A stretch of DNA of 64,000 bases from contig OX578284.1 in the NCBI GenBank assembly GCA_951217055.1, positions 26,004,187 to 26,068,186 of the forward strand, in the 5' to 3' direction. How positions within the stretch are numbered: the first letter of the stretch is position 1; each line of letters begins with the position of its first letter. The translations under genes were made by a program, and so were the position numbers. The stretch is from Gerris lacustris. Lineage: Eukaryota > Arthropoda > Insecta > Hemiptera > Gerridae. Shown piece by piece: positions 45,583 through 58,468 of the stretch. The notes beneath the pieces were generated by a model. The model searched no databases. It was not told the DNA's origin and saw only the letters and a program-made list of their open reading frames with translations.

Positions 45583-46304
45583 CAGGGGTGGTCAATGCGG
45601 CTAGGGGTGGTCTTCGTTGAGTTAAGTGTGGCCCCCATCCAAAATGTATATCCTTTATTAGTTTTGACAATTTTAAAAGAAACGTTAGAAATCTATATTT
45701 GCATATTTTGTAAACCAATTTATTGGTGATATTATTGAAGATAGATTTATAATTTCTGAAATAATACTTGTTGAAAAATTGGCTAAGTAATTTGAGTTAT
45801 TAGAAGTGAAAGAGGATCAGGCATTGCAAATGCAACACTAATCTAATTCTACAGTTGAATTTTAGTAACTCGTGCCAAAATCAAAATATCCAGACTTAAA
45901 GAAAGCTTCTTGCAGCCTAATTAAAATTTTTGGTACAGCATATTGCTATGAATAATTGTAATCCATATTGAAGTTGTTCATGAAGTCAAAATATTGTTCT
46001 CAGTTGATCAATGATCATATCAGAATTGCAACTTACTTAACAAATTTCACATAATATTTCTCTAAGTCCGTTGCTCAACGTTTATTTTATTTTAATTATT
46101 AAAAAATGTCAATCATTATTTGCATTGTCTCTCTTAATATGTATTGTCTTTTATGCGTGCTTTACATATCACTTAAGACTTGAGTAAAATATGCAAATAT
46201 GTTAATTACATTAAATTTTATTTTGTGTATTTAATGCTATGGCTCTTTATAATACATGAAAAACCGGAATGAGGCTCTCATTAACCTCATGCGTACCACT
46301 CCTG
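45583..46304 (+). mobile_element. degraded hAT element, about 720 bp
   Basis: Ends CAGGGGTGGTCAATGCGG (45583) and, reverse-complemented, CAGGAGTGGTACGCATGAGG (ending 46304) are hAT-like and similar but not identical. The flanking 8-mers no longer match. It contains a decayed C-terminal transposase segment. A second short similarity (GGGCCCC-type) follows each end. Confidence 0.7.
45865..46060 (+). pseudogene. hAT transposase dimerisation-domain remnant
   Basis: Reads VPKSKYPDLKKASCSLIKIF then GTAYCYE, a stop, SILKLFMKSKYCSQLINDHI and RIA. Known: hAT proteins end with 'KYP.L.K.A..L...FG..Y.CE..FS..K.IKSK.RS.LT.EHL..'. There are two in-frame stops, so it is dead. Confidence 0.7.
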
Positions 46305-46331
46305 GGCTTATGACTATACTTGGCTATGAAG

Positions 46332-47101
46332 ATACTTGTCAGATGACTGGCTGACATGATTTCAATTAATATTTGGATGTTAACTTGGTATATTTAAATT
46401 ATAAAATAAATCCTTCATTCATTAAAACTTTGACTGATTAGCCTACAAATTGGCGGTGTGGCTAAACAATGAATAGAAGAAGAAGACAGCAAGACAATGA
46501 TGAAATCCCAAATAATCATGTTTTCAATCAGCCAATGAAGTCTTTTAATCTACATCCATTCCAACAAGATGAAAAAAGTAATGGTCTTGCCGAAAGATCA
46601 GTAAAATCTTTTTAAAAATACGCTTTAAGGCATCGAATCAAGACAGACTGGACATTAATTCAAGATTAGCTAAATCCCTAATGAGCAACAGGTCGACTCT
46701 ACATAAAACAGGACACCGTCGGAATTATTACTAGGGGAGGAGATGAAAACCACGTTGAGCCTTTTGAAACCCGATGTTTTAAGGCATATTGAGGTAGTAT
46801 ACTAGCCGGACAAAATAAATACCAGGATAGAGGGAATAGAGATAAACACTTTGAAAAGGGGAAAAAGGTCTGGATACAGAAAAAAAGTACTGAAAATGAC
46901 TGAACCTCTTTTATTGTGGTTCTGATCGCTCGGCAGCAGAGACGACACAACTAAGACCAAGGATAATAGAGCTGAGGTGGAGGAACGTCAGATAACTGGC
47001 TGACATGATGTTAATTAATATTTTGATATTAACTTGGTATTATTTAAATTATAAAATAAATCATTCACTTATTAAGCTTACAGTGATTAGCCTACAATAC
47101 T
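46332..47101 (+). mobile_element. miniature Ty3/gypsy LTR element, 760 bp
   Basis: 5-bp TSD ATACT (46332-46336 and 47097-47101). LTRs are 46337-46447 and 46986-47096 (111 bp each, about 11% divergent, sharing ACTGGCTGACATGAT and GATTAGCCTACA). Just after the left LTR is TTGGCGGTGTGGC, where a primer-binding site belongs. Only a fragment of integrase remains inside. The LTR divergence makes it far older than the BEL copy at 3.1-6.5 kb. Confidence 0.88.
46530..46940 (+). pseudogene. Ty3/gypsy integrase C-terminal remnant
   Basis: Readable pieces in shifting frames: FNLHPFQQDEKSNGLAERSV then KSF, INSRLAKSLMSNRSTLHKTG, and further on EKGKKVWIQKKSTEND and SFIVVLIARQ. Known: 'HP..NGLAER.V...K' is the end of the integrase core, followed by 'L..YR.TPH..TG..PAE' and the GKVWI.. 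C-terminal fold in gypsy-like integrases. Protease, RT, RNase H and most of integrase are missing, and stops interrupt the rest. Confidence 0.78.
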
Positions 47102-47573
47102 CTTTGCAGTACTCGTACTCTTCATATGACGTCAAAGATAACGAATAATATAACTCGGATAAGAACAAGAGGAAATCAAAATCAGTTATTCTTCTTATTT
47201 TAAATTACAACTACGATGCTACCTAGCATCATCTAAAAGTGCTTCCAGTTAAGGAAGCAAAATTACAGACTTCAAATTCTCTGTGGGGTGTCGATATTAC
47301 CGGAAAAAACTAAGATATTTGTGTTGTGTTGAAGATATGAAGAAATAATTATCCTTAATTATTTATTTTACTTACATAATTTACCTCCTTACTTTAAATC
47401 CTTCCAAAATTAAACTGAGAAATCTTATCACACAATCTTTACTGTTGTTAAGAATAGAAATGGTTGGAAGAAACCGATAAACTTAATGATTTTGGAAATA
47501 ATTTAGACAAATGGTTGGTAAAAAAGAAGAAAAAAATCTGTTTTCAACGGATAATCTCTTAAGCCAGCATTAA

Positions 47574-47720
47574 GGCCCCCATACGATCAAACATTTTGCG
47601 CAAACCTGATGTCGGGCAAATTTAGGCCATACATGTCAAACATTATGTTTGCTCAAACATCGAACAGCCCCATACACGGTCAAAATGTTTGCGCAAACAT
47701 TTTGACTGTGTATGGGGATC
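47574..47720. mobile_element. small MITE, about 147 bp, piggyBac-like target
   Basis: Left TTAAGGCCCCCATAC and right, reverse-complemented, TAAAGATCCCCATAC. Next to both lie GTCAAACATT / AATGTTTGCGCAAACATTTT type repeats. TTAA on the left and TTTA on the right suggest a decayed TTAA duplication. Confidence 0.55.
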
Positions 47721-47721
47721 T

Positions 47722-49659
47722 TTACAGAGTATTACCTATATAATATTATTATATTCTATATCATGTCTTCTCTATTCTTAATTTGGAAAATCGTATTACT
47801 TACTTAGGCATCAGCTAGCCATCAATCTAAGATGGAGTAGCACTGGCGAAAAAACACCATTTCAAAACTTGCTACTTTAAGCAACTTGGTAATTAATACA
47901 TTTAGCCAAACAAGTATAAAGTTAGCTACGATAAGCAAGTTTATTTCCCTTTATTTCTATCGACAGTAAGAAATAACAATTGGACTAAATGTAATAAGAA
48001 GGAAATATTTCTTGTCTCGTAAAGAAACTAAACGATTCAATCGAACTTTTTATAACCCTTCCTAAGCTTTAAAAATCAAATAACATTTTTAAAATATCCA
48101 AACAATATTATCAACAGTGAAAAAATTGGGACTTTTTGTGCTGCTAAATTTTAATTTCTTGATGGAATAATTTAAGAATGTGAAGTGAATATAACCAGAA
48201 GAATTATACATTAAATTTTATATTGTATTGTTATGTAAAAATAATGTTATTAATGTTATTATTTGCCCGAGAAAGAATATTAAACTAGTTTTTACCAGAT
48301 ATAATAAAATAATAATTAACCAACTTATATAATTAAGAATAAATAAAAAATGTAAAGAAAATAATGTTATTGGTTAAAAATTGGATTGAAAGTGAGTTAT
48401 TGCTACGGTAGGCAATTCTATATAATAGGTAGATAGCTTTAATATATTGTTATTTAAAGTAACAATAATTATGTAAATATTATAAGAGTAAGTTTAACTA
48501 TTTCTATGTTATGTTTAATTGTTTATATTAATCTATTTGACTAAATGAATATGTTTAAACAAGCTTAAAAAGACAAATAGTAATTTTTAGGTTTTTTTAT
48601 TTAAAATTTAGCTTAAATGAATTTAAAAAAGAAGTATGAATGTTTTCAGATTACTTTTCTCCAGAGTTTAAACCTAGTTAAAGTTGAAAAGTGGATTAAA
48701 TCGAGTGTAATTTAGTTAATTGATACTATAATTCTATATTTTAACTTTAAACTACGACACTGAGTTTTCAAAAAATTAAAATTAATGATTCTGCTATAAG
48801 CCAATCACGATTATGATCTTTAGCTAATAGCTTTAAATTTGGAATCATCTGTCAGGAATATTTTTAGTAAAATATCTGTAAAAATGTATAATTGTGTTAT
48901 TTAATAGCTTCGATTTAGTAAAAAGTTAAAAATTATCTCTAAAATCTTTTGACATTTTAAAGTATTTCTCTTTAAGAGTTTTTTCTTTTTTGTTTGTTTT
49001 TATATATGTATATAAAAATATATATTAACTATTAGCTTAAAGCTAAGTTGTTAAGGTCAACTGCATTATTTATGTTTGAACTCTTTTGCCATTAATGTTG
49101 AGGATATTCATCAAAAGTTAATTTGAAAAAGCAATTTTTGGATAGACCGACGTTTAGGAAAAATTCGATAAAAAATGTTATGTGTATATATATATAAATC
49201 AACACATAAATAGAAAGTAGAGTAGTTGGTTTCTTGTATTGTTAAATTTAATTTCTTTTGGCTTAAGGAAAAATAATACGCTGTCTTTAGCGTTATTTAG
49301 ACCTCTCCTTGGGTCATTCTGAAGCTGACTGACTAAAAGACCACACTACAAAATTCTTTGATTTTTTTATTTTATATATTTCTTATTTTTTAATTATATT
49401 GAAACGTCTGATTCAATGTCAATTTCTCTGTGAGACGAGCAAGGAAAATGAATGGTGAAAGTAAATAGAGTTACAACTGGAAATAAGAATTGTACATACT
49501 ACCTTGTAAGTGAAATAAACATTATCTTAATGCAGAGAAATTGAAGAGATTTTCGATTGAATAAAATTTCAATTTTAATGTGATCTTCTAGTCATTCAGC
49601 TTGAAAATGACCTAAGGAGGGGTCGAAATATCCCTAAGGGGACCGTATTATTCTCCCAA

Positions 49660-49661
<2 letters not shown>
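47722..49661. other. AT-rich sequence, nothing recognised
   Basis: About 1.9 kb without open frame or visible repeat structure, apart from short TA runs at 49002-49022 and 49185-49196. Confidence 0.5.
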
Positions 49662-50775
<1,114 letters not shown>

Positions 50776-51114
50776 ACGATCGTATTATATTGGACATAGT
50801 TGACTTTCTAATATTGTTAAGCTGAGGTTGGTTCTAAAGTCAGAATTTGTTTCATAATTTGAATTCTATTACAATAAATATATCAATATGTATTAACGTT
50901 AATTGAACTGTAATGAGCAATAATGATGCTCTATTTCTGTCAAATAATGCTTTAATACAGTCAATCTTATCAATGCTTGGATAATTTGGAAATTATGAAA
51001 TTTGATTTATACTCGTATTTTTAACCTACAATTACTAAATTTCAATTGATTTGATTTGTCGTCTTTTTATGACCCATTGACTATTTGAAGGTAATGCAAT
51101 AACTTAGCTAGGTA

Positions 51115-51320
51115 ATGGAACACCGTAGCTTAGTCCACACCTTTGTTGCGGGGCTAACTCGGTGCTGCTGTAATTCAGAGTCGCAACATGTCCCTGTGTT
51201 CTCAGAGCACATTGCGGGTCTACGTGATACAAGATTTTGTGTCAGCTTAGTCCACACCGGCGCCGATTCAGCCCCGCAACATAGTCGCGCAACATTGAAA
51301 CCAGGTGTGGACTAAAATTT
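51115..51320. mobile_element. GC-rich MITE, about 200 bp
   Basis: TTAGTCCACACC (51130) and GGTGTGGACTAA (51304) are inverted ends. Inner GTTGCGGGGCT / AGCCCCGCAAC also match inversely, and a further TTAGTCCACACCGGCGCCGA lies at 51247. The 66-codon frame across it has no protein-like character. Confidence 0.6.
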
Positions 51321-52547
51321 AGCTAAGCAAGAAATAGTATAACTAAGTATAAGCTTACGATGTAATAATGCTCTCTATGGTCGACAATAACATGTAGACA
51401 TTAAAATACCACACAAGTTTTTGCTAGAGCGCACTTTAAGTGATGCAGTAAGGGCGATACAGGGCACAAAAAAAAATTGTTACACAGTATCCCACGTATA
51501 TTGGATAGCAGTTTCATGAAATGCTATCCAATTTGATTTTATGAAGGCAGAAGCCGTGTTGTGTTTAAGTTTTATGTGTGTATCTAAATTCGAGTAATAC
51601 CTACCTTGAAATGTAGCTTTGAGTTGAATGTGACTCAGAGCTCAATTGTCATCAGATGCCGATTTAGAAACTATTATTACTCTAGCAGAAGTCAAGGAAG
51701 GTAAAGCTGTGAAAATGTGTAAGTACAAAAAAATACTAGAGCCACTTAGCCCCTAAAAAAAATCTAACCCATCTTATTAGATTTAAAGAACGGCACAAAG
51801 TGAGAGTCATTCTACCCGAATAACCCTCGAAACGATATAAAACAACTATTAGGCTCACGACATTAAAGTTGGAAGGTTTTTATAGCAACTCATTTTCAGC
51901 AAGTGCTTACCTAGGCTGTTCGTATAGGGATTGTTGTAGTTACATGTACATTTATGGTAGATAAACTTTAGTAAGAACATTTGATTTCTAAAATTTCATT
52001 AATGATAAAAAGTTATACTTTATTGCTTATGCTTATATTATTCTTTGTAAACCATTTTTAATTTTTAGTATGTACGTATATAAATATACTGTATGTCCCA
52101 CGAAAAATTCTGTTATGGAAAAGTTTGTTTATCAGTTTTCAAAACCACAACAAAAATTCTTTATAAAAACACCTGCCTGTTCTTAAACCACTTAACATTA
52201 AATTATTTTCTTGATTTTTTTGTACAGGATGTTTGATTTATTGAAAACTTTAACAAATTACCAAGTGTACACTACTGTTATTGTTGTAGATATCGAAAAA
52301 TATAATTTGGTTTAGAAATAACCTCACTTAAAAGGCTGTATTCGGGCAGAAGGCTGAAATTCGGCATGATATATTCCTTTAAGTTAGTTTAGAAAACTAA
52401 TCAAATCATTTTTTTTTTTACGTTTAAAATTTCCAAGATACACTCATAATTGGTGGTAGTTTATTATTCTCGATTTTGAATATTTTATATTGGTGTTGAC
52501 GAGGTTGTTATTTTAGTAATTAATAATTTCAAGATACTTTTTATATA

Positions 52548-53154
52548 CTACGTTTTTAAATTTTCTGTTGAATCGTATGTAATGTTGATAATATAATAGT
52601 TATTGTTATATAATATAAAATGTTAGTGAAAAAAAATAGTTCCGAATTTATTTACTTCACATAAATGACAACCATCTATAGAGAGCTGATCTTAAACCTA
52701 TAAAAGGACAAATCTTTGTACAACGGATCTCCCCAACACCAAATCTAAACCGTGCCATCGATATATTTAAAATAATATAAATAATATAATCGATAAATAA
52801 TATAATCGATATATTTCCTGTTTTGCTGTCTTTCAATGTTTATCTCTTATTTATAAAAATCAAAAATTTGAAATCCGTCAAAATGAAGATTGCGTATGGG
52901 ACATGGCAAAACAAATAAAATTACTTGCGGTTTTTTTCCGAACTAACTTTTCAAAGAGTAAAATTAGCTGAAAACCGATTTAGTTCTGCTGAAAGATGGC
53001 TAAAAGTATTAAAATAATGCATTGTCATCGTGTTCTTAGCTATGCTCAAACACAAAAGTTTCAAATGTCTAGCTATTTAGGAAGTTAGTTAGAAATCAAA
53101 TGCCAGATTTGTACCGGACAAACAAACAAGAAAGCAAGCTAATTAAAAACCTTG
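52548..53154 (-). mobile_element. MITE family A, copy
   Basis: Begins TA|CTACGTTTTTAAATTTTCTG and ends GCAAGCTAATTAAAAACCTTG, inverted relative to 8744-9448. An AATAATATAATCGAT duplication is present near 52770-52810. Confidence 0.75.
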
Positions 53155-53353
53155 TAAAAAAGCAAGTTGTGGCGATAAAATATTTGATTACATTAATACT
53201 TTCGCGTGAGGATCCTGAGTATTTTCAGAATACATTTGTGTACTACTAATGTTAGGGAAATAAAATCAGAAGTTATCCATTAGTAATCATCTTAATAATA
53301 CTGCTAAGTATATTATCCACTACTTTAATGTAATAAAATTATTGCGTTTAGTT

Positions 53354-53542
53354 TTCCGGTTAAATCCGCGTAACGATGAGGTTATAGTCCGACGGTTCGT
53401 CGTTCACTACTGGAAGCACCTTCAGGGATGTGGTGCAACGAGATTTTAACTCGAAGCAACAGCAAGATACACTAACTAACTCCAAACAGTTAAAGCGCAA
53501 CATCGGACTTTGATCCCTTCGTGACGCGGATTTCATCGGAGA
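53354..53542. repeat. inverted repeat, about 190 bp (possible MITE)
   Basis: CCGGTTAAATCCGCGTAACG at the left and CGTGACGCGGATTTCATCGG at the right are inverse with a few mismatches. The interior is GC-richer than the surroundings. Confidence 0.5.
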
Positions 53543-53590
53543 ACCAACCCGCGGAAGCCTATGCCACTGAGATTACTTTTATGTTGACTG

Positions 53591-54161
53591 ATAGTCCAGG
53601 AGATAGCGTGCAAAAAAGTGTCTGACTAACATCAAGCTAGAGTTTTGTATACAAGTCAATCTTTTAGCGCCTTTTAAGAATATTAGTTCGTCTGCGGGAC
53701 ATAGCTTGGCAATAGGCGTTTGAAAAAAACAAACCGGTGGAGAGCGGCCATGTCTCACCAATTATGGTGGACAATGTGATTTTCATGATCCTGAGTACTG
53801 AATTAGTTAGTACACCAACAATCAAGTCGATGTTATTTTCACACTTGATAGGTTAGTTATTCAAATATTACTAAAAATCAACGTGGTCACCTGTAAAGGG
53901 ACAAACTAACATCAACTTGATTTTCGGTCTACTAACTAATTCTGTACTCAGGATCATGAAAATCACATTGTCCACCATAATTGGTGAGACATGGCCGCTC
54001 TCCACCGGTTTGTTTTTTTCAAACGCCTATTGCCAAGCTATGTCCCGCAGACAAACTTAGCCGACCAACTATTCTTAAAAGGCGCTAAAAGATTGACTTG
54101 TATACAAAATTCTAGCTTGATGTTAGTCAGACACTTTTTTGCACGCTGTCTCCTGGACTAT
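53591..54161. mobile_element. MITE family B, complete palindromic copy, 571 bp
   Basis: Arms of about 280 bp: ATAGTCCAGGAGATAGCGTG at the left and its inverse CACGCTGTCTCCTGGACTAT at the right. GGAGAGCGGCCATGTCTCAC / GTGAGACATGGCCGCTCTCC are also mirrored. The two short frames at 53579-53761 and 53991-54173 are mirror images and not genes. The central 100 bp is the unit amplified at 25099-25768. Confidence 0.85.
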
Positions 54162-54446
54162 GAACTCTTTTGACAACTAATAATACTTAATATCCTTGAA
54201 AGAGAGTAAGCTTTAATGCAATAAAGTATTTAATATCCGTCATTTACTTCTAATTCTATCGCTAGGAAATTATTGCACTAGGCTCTTAAATATATTTAAT
54301 TTAAAATCGTCTGAAATAAAAGCGTATTTCTAACTCCGTCATATTAAAAGCTCACGTCCAAATATGAAAGAGTTAATATTTAATATCTATAAATCCGTCG
54401 AGTGTATTTACCCCGAAAGAATCTAAGAGATACTTCATTCCTGTCT

Positions 54447-54560
54447 ATTCCTTTTTTTTATTTTTTTCTGCGATCGACAGCTTAAGGTTATTGCAGGAAA
54501 TAAGAAACCGACCCCCGTTCTACACCTGGCACGTGTGGTCAGCAAAGAAGCACGTGTTTC
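54447..54560 (-). repeat. retroposon 3' end, related to 17979-18062
   Basis: A T-rich run followed by GCGATCGACAGCTTAAGGTT and then a GC-richer stretch (CCTGGCACGTGTGGTCAGC). On the minus strand it ends in an A-rich tail. Confidence 0.35.
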
Positions 54561-55064
54561 ACCTCTGAGTTTAAAAGATCATAATATAAATCATACGGAA
54601 AATATAAATTAAATAACAGAAAACTGTTTAACATTATGCTACGTAATTACCAAGTCAGAAAATGTTTTTAAATTTAAACCTGTAGAGTGGTTTGAGAAAG
54701 GAAATTATTGAGTTAGTTAGGGACAGAGAATTGAGAAGGGGGACAGACAAACAACATTATTTACTTGTACTGAATGTATTAGACCAAGTAGAACTTACTC
54801 CAACTTAGACCAAGTAGAATATGAATAACTATTCTCATAATGTGCCCCATTTGGGAGACACGCTTTTAGAACACTAATAGACATTTCATTGAATGAATAC
54901 TCCTAATCTCATTCCTTCAGATTTACGAGTTGATGTTTTACTATCGATTGAACTTTATTTACTAACTCTACAATTATTGTCAATTTTATCTTGACATATC
55001 CTCACTACAATTATTACTGATGTTATTTTAACAATACAAAATAGCAATAAATAATTCTACTCAC
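54561..55064. other. AT-rich sequence, nothing recognised
   Basis: No gene, RNA or repeat structure is visible, apart from a short duplicated GACCAAGTAGAA phrase (54783, 54809). Confidence 0.45.
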
Positions 55065-55161
55065 GTTGTGTGCTAAATCTCTTTATGATGATCATGCTGT
55101 GAGAATCTTCAGGACTAATTTCATTGCGGCATCAGGAAGATCAGAATCAGCCCAAAGAATC
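55065..55161 (-). CDS. weak candidate exon, unidentified
   Basis: Minus strand: acceptor ATTTTTTACAG, 97 bp, and a donor with GTGAGT. The frame from the acceptor reads ILWADSDLPDAAMKLVLKIL and then hits a stop after two codons. Another frame is open over the second half (EISPEDSHSMIIIKRFSTQ). Either a pseudoexon, a frameshifted exon, or chance. Not recognised. Confidence 0.22.
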
Positions 55162-55240
55162 CTGTAAAAAATTATCCAAACTTTAAATTGAGGAAATTTA
55201 ATTTTAAAATAATTTCAAGATAAAAAGAACTTTTTATATA

Positions 55241-55834
55241 CTACATTTTTAAATTTTCTGTTGAATCGTATGTAATGTTGATAATATAATTGTTATTGTT
55301 ATATAATATATAATTTTAGAGAAAAAAAAGTAGTTCCGAATTTATTTACTTCACATAAATGACAACCATCTCTCTAGATAATCTTAAACCTATAAAAGGA
55401 CAAATCTTTGTACAACGGATCTCCCCAACACCAAATCTAAACCGTGCCATCGATATATTTGAAATAATATAAATAATATAATCTACATATTTCCTGTTTT
55501 GCTGTAATTCAATGTTTATCTCTTATTTATAAAAATCACAAATTTGAAATCCGTCAAAATGAAGATTGCGTAAATATGGGACATGGCAAAACAAATAAAA
55601 TAACTTAAGGATTTTTTCCGAACTAACTTTCCATACAGCAAAATTTGCTGAAAACCAATTAAATTCTGCTGAAAGATGGCTAAAAGTATTAAAATAATGC
55701 ATTGTCATCGTGTTCTGAGCTATGCTAAAAGTTTCAAATGTCTAGCTATTCGGGAAGTTAGTTAGAAATCGATTGCCAGATTTGTACCGGACAAACAAAC
55801 AAAGAAACAAGAAAGCAAGCTAATAAAAACGAAG
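55241..55834 (-). mobile_element. MITE family A, copy
   Basis: Begins TA|CTACATTTTTAAATTTTCTG and ends GCAAGCTAATAAAAACGAAG|TA. It is inverted relative to 8744-9448 and closely related to 52548-53154. Confidence 0.75.
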
Positions 55835-55999
55835 TAAAATGCCTTGTTTCTACTGATTTTTAGTGGAAGTTATCAATTCGAAGTCGAGTTGGTGAACAAA
55901 ACTCATAGTATAAATAGCCAATGTTTAATACAGAACAACTCAAGCTGTTGAAACAGAACTGGTTGAAAAGAACCGGATCAAAAATGAAAGGTCCTTAAT

Positions 56000-56385
56000 C
56001 AACGTTCGCGAATGAACGGACTGGCTCATTCGCACCGTTTAAAGGGGAGGAGAACCATTTCAGCATCTTACCAGATTACAGTTTTGACACAAAAAACGAT
56101 CCTGCCATTTTTTGCAGGCATTTTTACTGGACATTGTGAACTAAGTCGTCATCTTTACCTGCTTAGTCTAGCTTTAAACCCAGTGTGCAGCCTATTTTAG
56201 AAAGAGGATAAAACCCCTTCTCACCTTATCGGGGGCTGTCCTGCATTGGCTCGCCTAAGTTTCATGTCTTTAGCTTCATCATTCTGCCTACTAAAGAACT
56301 AGGGTTGCTTCCTCTAAGGAAGTAACTCACTCTCGGTGGGTCTGTTACCCTACTTAGTGAATAGAGAACTGTAAGAAGGTTTGCT
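56000..56385 (+). pseudogene. LINE (Jockey/R1-like) ORF2 C-terminal remnant
   Basis: Reads ITVLTQKTILPFFAGIFTGH then CELSRHLYLLSLALNPVCSL, a stop, KEDKTPSHLIGGCPALARL and SFMSLAS. Known: 'LTGH..L..HL..L.....P.CR.C..E.ET..H.L..CPAL...R' is the Cys/His segment at the end of many insect non-LTR polyproteins after the reverse transcriptase and RNase H. One expected Cys is lost, and several stops are present. Decayed fragment. Confidence 0.75.
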
Positions 56386-56765
56386 AAACCGGATTTGCGT
56401 CTTGGTCTCGCATGTAAGTATGGTCTTACTGTTTGGACTTTATTTTGAAAATCCCTTGGAAAAAAGGGTTTATTGGAAATAAGTTAGTGAAAACAAAATC
56501 CGGATTATTTTGATGACCTGTTCATAAAGAGTAACATTAAAGTTAGTTTACATTAGCTCTGCAAGAGAAGCTAAATGACAATGCTTGAGGTCTGGAATTT
56601 TTTTTTATAGTTTGTCTGCTTACGTGAAGCCTTACATTAATCAAATTATTATTTTAGACAAATAGTGTTTCAAAAAATATTAACAAATCTTAACTCAATA
56701 TATTGAATATAAATTATCGGTATTTTGTATATTAAGTTTTACTGGCTTATTCTCATAGATTAAGT

Positions 56766-56801
<36 letters not shown>

Positions 56802-57259
56802 TTTTACTCTCAAAATGTAAATAGATTGTATATACAACTAAAAATGAAAGTGTGTAAATTATTTAATAATATAATCAATGTAATTATCTTTCAAATAAAA
56901 GATTATATGTAAATGAATGTAACCAATAAAATATATAAGGGCAAAAAGAAGTGTAATAATAGTTGTTATTGAAATATATATCTTATAAATAAGAAATTAT
57001 ACATTATTCAAAAGTTAGAATTACAATACTAGATTTTTTTGTAAATGAATTCTGTTTATGTATATATAAGAAATATTAAAAAAAAACAAGGGATGATATT
57101 ATTAGAAGAATTAAAATTAAATAATATACTTGTATTAAAGTTATTGAAGTTGTTGAAATGAAATTATGTGAAAACAAAGTACATTAAAATTTCTGAAATG
57201 GTTGTTAATTTTTATTTATATCCTTTAAAATTATGTTATTTGGGTAGAGTACTGTTCTG
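56386..57259. other. AT-rich sequence, nothing recognised
   Basis: Contains a poly(A) tract at about 56772-56800. No gene visible. Confidence 0.45.
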
Positions 57260-57261
57260 AC

Positions 57262-57420
57262 CAAGCTATTCTTGGAATAAGTCCCAAAGGAAGGAGACAC
57301 AGAGAAGGCTCAGGGAGATCTGGAGGAACTCGATTAATGTGGAGCTCAGGACTACAGGATTGGGAAAATGAAGAAGAGAGGATAAAGCGTAAAACTAAAG
57401 CAGTGAAGTAGCCTCCTCAA
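57262..57420 (+). pseudogene. possible LINE polyprotein C-terminal fragment
   Basis: In one frame WRNSINVELRTTGLGK is readable, preceded in another frame by PKGRRHREG. From memory, the tail of several arthropod non-LTR polyproteins reads 'P.GKR.RGRP..TWRR....E....G..W'. Frame breaks and stops are present. The match is short. Confidence 0.4.
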
Positions 57421-57499
57421 TATAATTGCAAGTAATATTATTACATTAGCTGTTTTCCGATCCAACTCAGAGAATACTTATTACTACGGAGTCATTGAT

Positions 57500-57990
57500 T
57501 AACATTTTAGAACTACAAAGAGCTGTGGCGTATCCAGCCGCTAGGTCTGGAGGGGGCACATTCTAAGTCAGTTTAGATTGGGGGGGATTCTTAGTGGTAA
57601 CAAGAAAAGGGAACTACTTATTCAACAAAGCAGCTGCCCCTCCCCCCAACCAAAAAAAAATATCTCCGCGCCCAAGTAACAACTGTTTAGAACGTATACT
57701 CGTTAGAAAATGTTATGCTGATGCGTACTGCAGTACAATATCTTACTGTAAATCATGGGCGTCGTCTGCAATTAATTATTGGGGGGGGAGGGATTTATGA
57801 GGGGGGGGGGGGGGGTCCTGGAAATTTTGAAAATATGACCTCTCAAAACACCGCTTTTATGCATTTCTGAGGTGAAATTGAATATGAGGTGAATGTAAAA
57901 ATATGTATATTAAAATAAAAATTACGGCGTATTTTTTTTTACTCTATTGGGTCTGGGCTAGTCTGGGGGGGAGCACAAAAAATCAAAACA
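57500..57990. other. G-rich non-coding stretch, probably transposon ends
   Basis: G runs at 57780-57815 and the phrase GGTCCTGGAAATTTTGAAAA resemble a stretch in the hAT element near 38850 (GGGGTCCTCCCCCAGAAAATTTTAGAATTTTAACC). GTGGCGTATCCAG at 57526 looks like a transposon end. No clear termini could be paired. Confidence 0.35.
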
Positions 57991-57999
57991 TAACATAAT

Positions 58000-58468
58000 G
58001 TTTCCCCCGTTGACAGGCTCCTGGACCTCGCTGGTCGAGGTCTAGGATAGTGGAGCCATTAGGGTAATTATTGAGTCTAAGTTGGTCTCGCCTTGGCCCG
58101 CCGCGGTAATTTGTTTCCCCCGCTGGCGGGAACACTGGGCTTTGCCGGTCAAAGTCCAGGAGCGCGAGACCATGTAGTTTTAGGTCTATCTAAATTATTA
58201 CAAAGCTACGTTGCTGCCGTAGCATATAATGAGTATATATTATGCTGCTGAAAGACCTCCCGCCGAGACAGGCAAAGGCGAACTTCTACCTAGGCCTCCA
58301 GATCCCCCATCTCAGGTAAACCGAGACAGGAGGGATTTTATGCGGGAGTGTAAAAGTCAACCTCCACAGCACGGGTAAGCAAGGCTTATCGTTGCATGTG
58401 GAAAGACGCTGAAAAAAAGGCAAGGCGCTAATAGCCTGTTCTTGTCTGATGCGCCTTATCAAAAAAAA
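58000..58468 (+). repeat. possible LINE 3' UTR with poly(A) end
   Basis: A GC-rich segment with internally repeated phrases (GTTTCCCCCGTTGACAGG and GTTTCCCCCGCTGGCGGG; CCTCGCTGGTCGAGGTC and CTTTGCCGGTCAAAGTCC) ends in TTATC followed by ten A residues. This pattern fits a truncated non-LTR element. No coding sequence is identified. Confidence 0.4.

Noticed and set aside
47101..47320. Possible exon downstream of the gypsy element
   Set aside because: No consistent frame and no convincing splice sites on either strand.
53579..54173. Two 60-codon frames that look similar to each other
   Set aside because: They lie in the mirrored arms of MITE family B and so are the same non-coding sequence.
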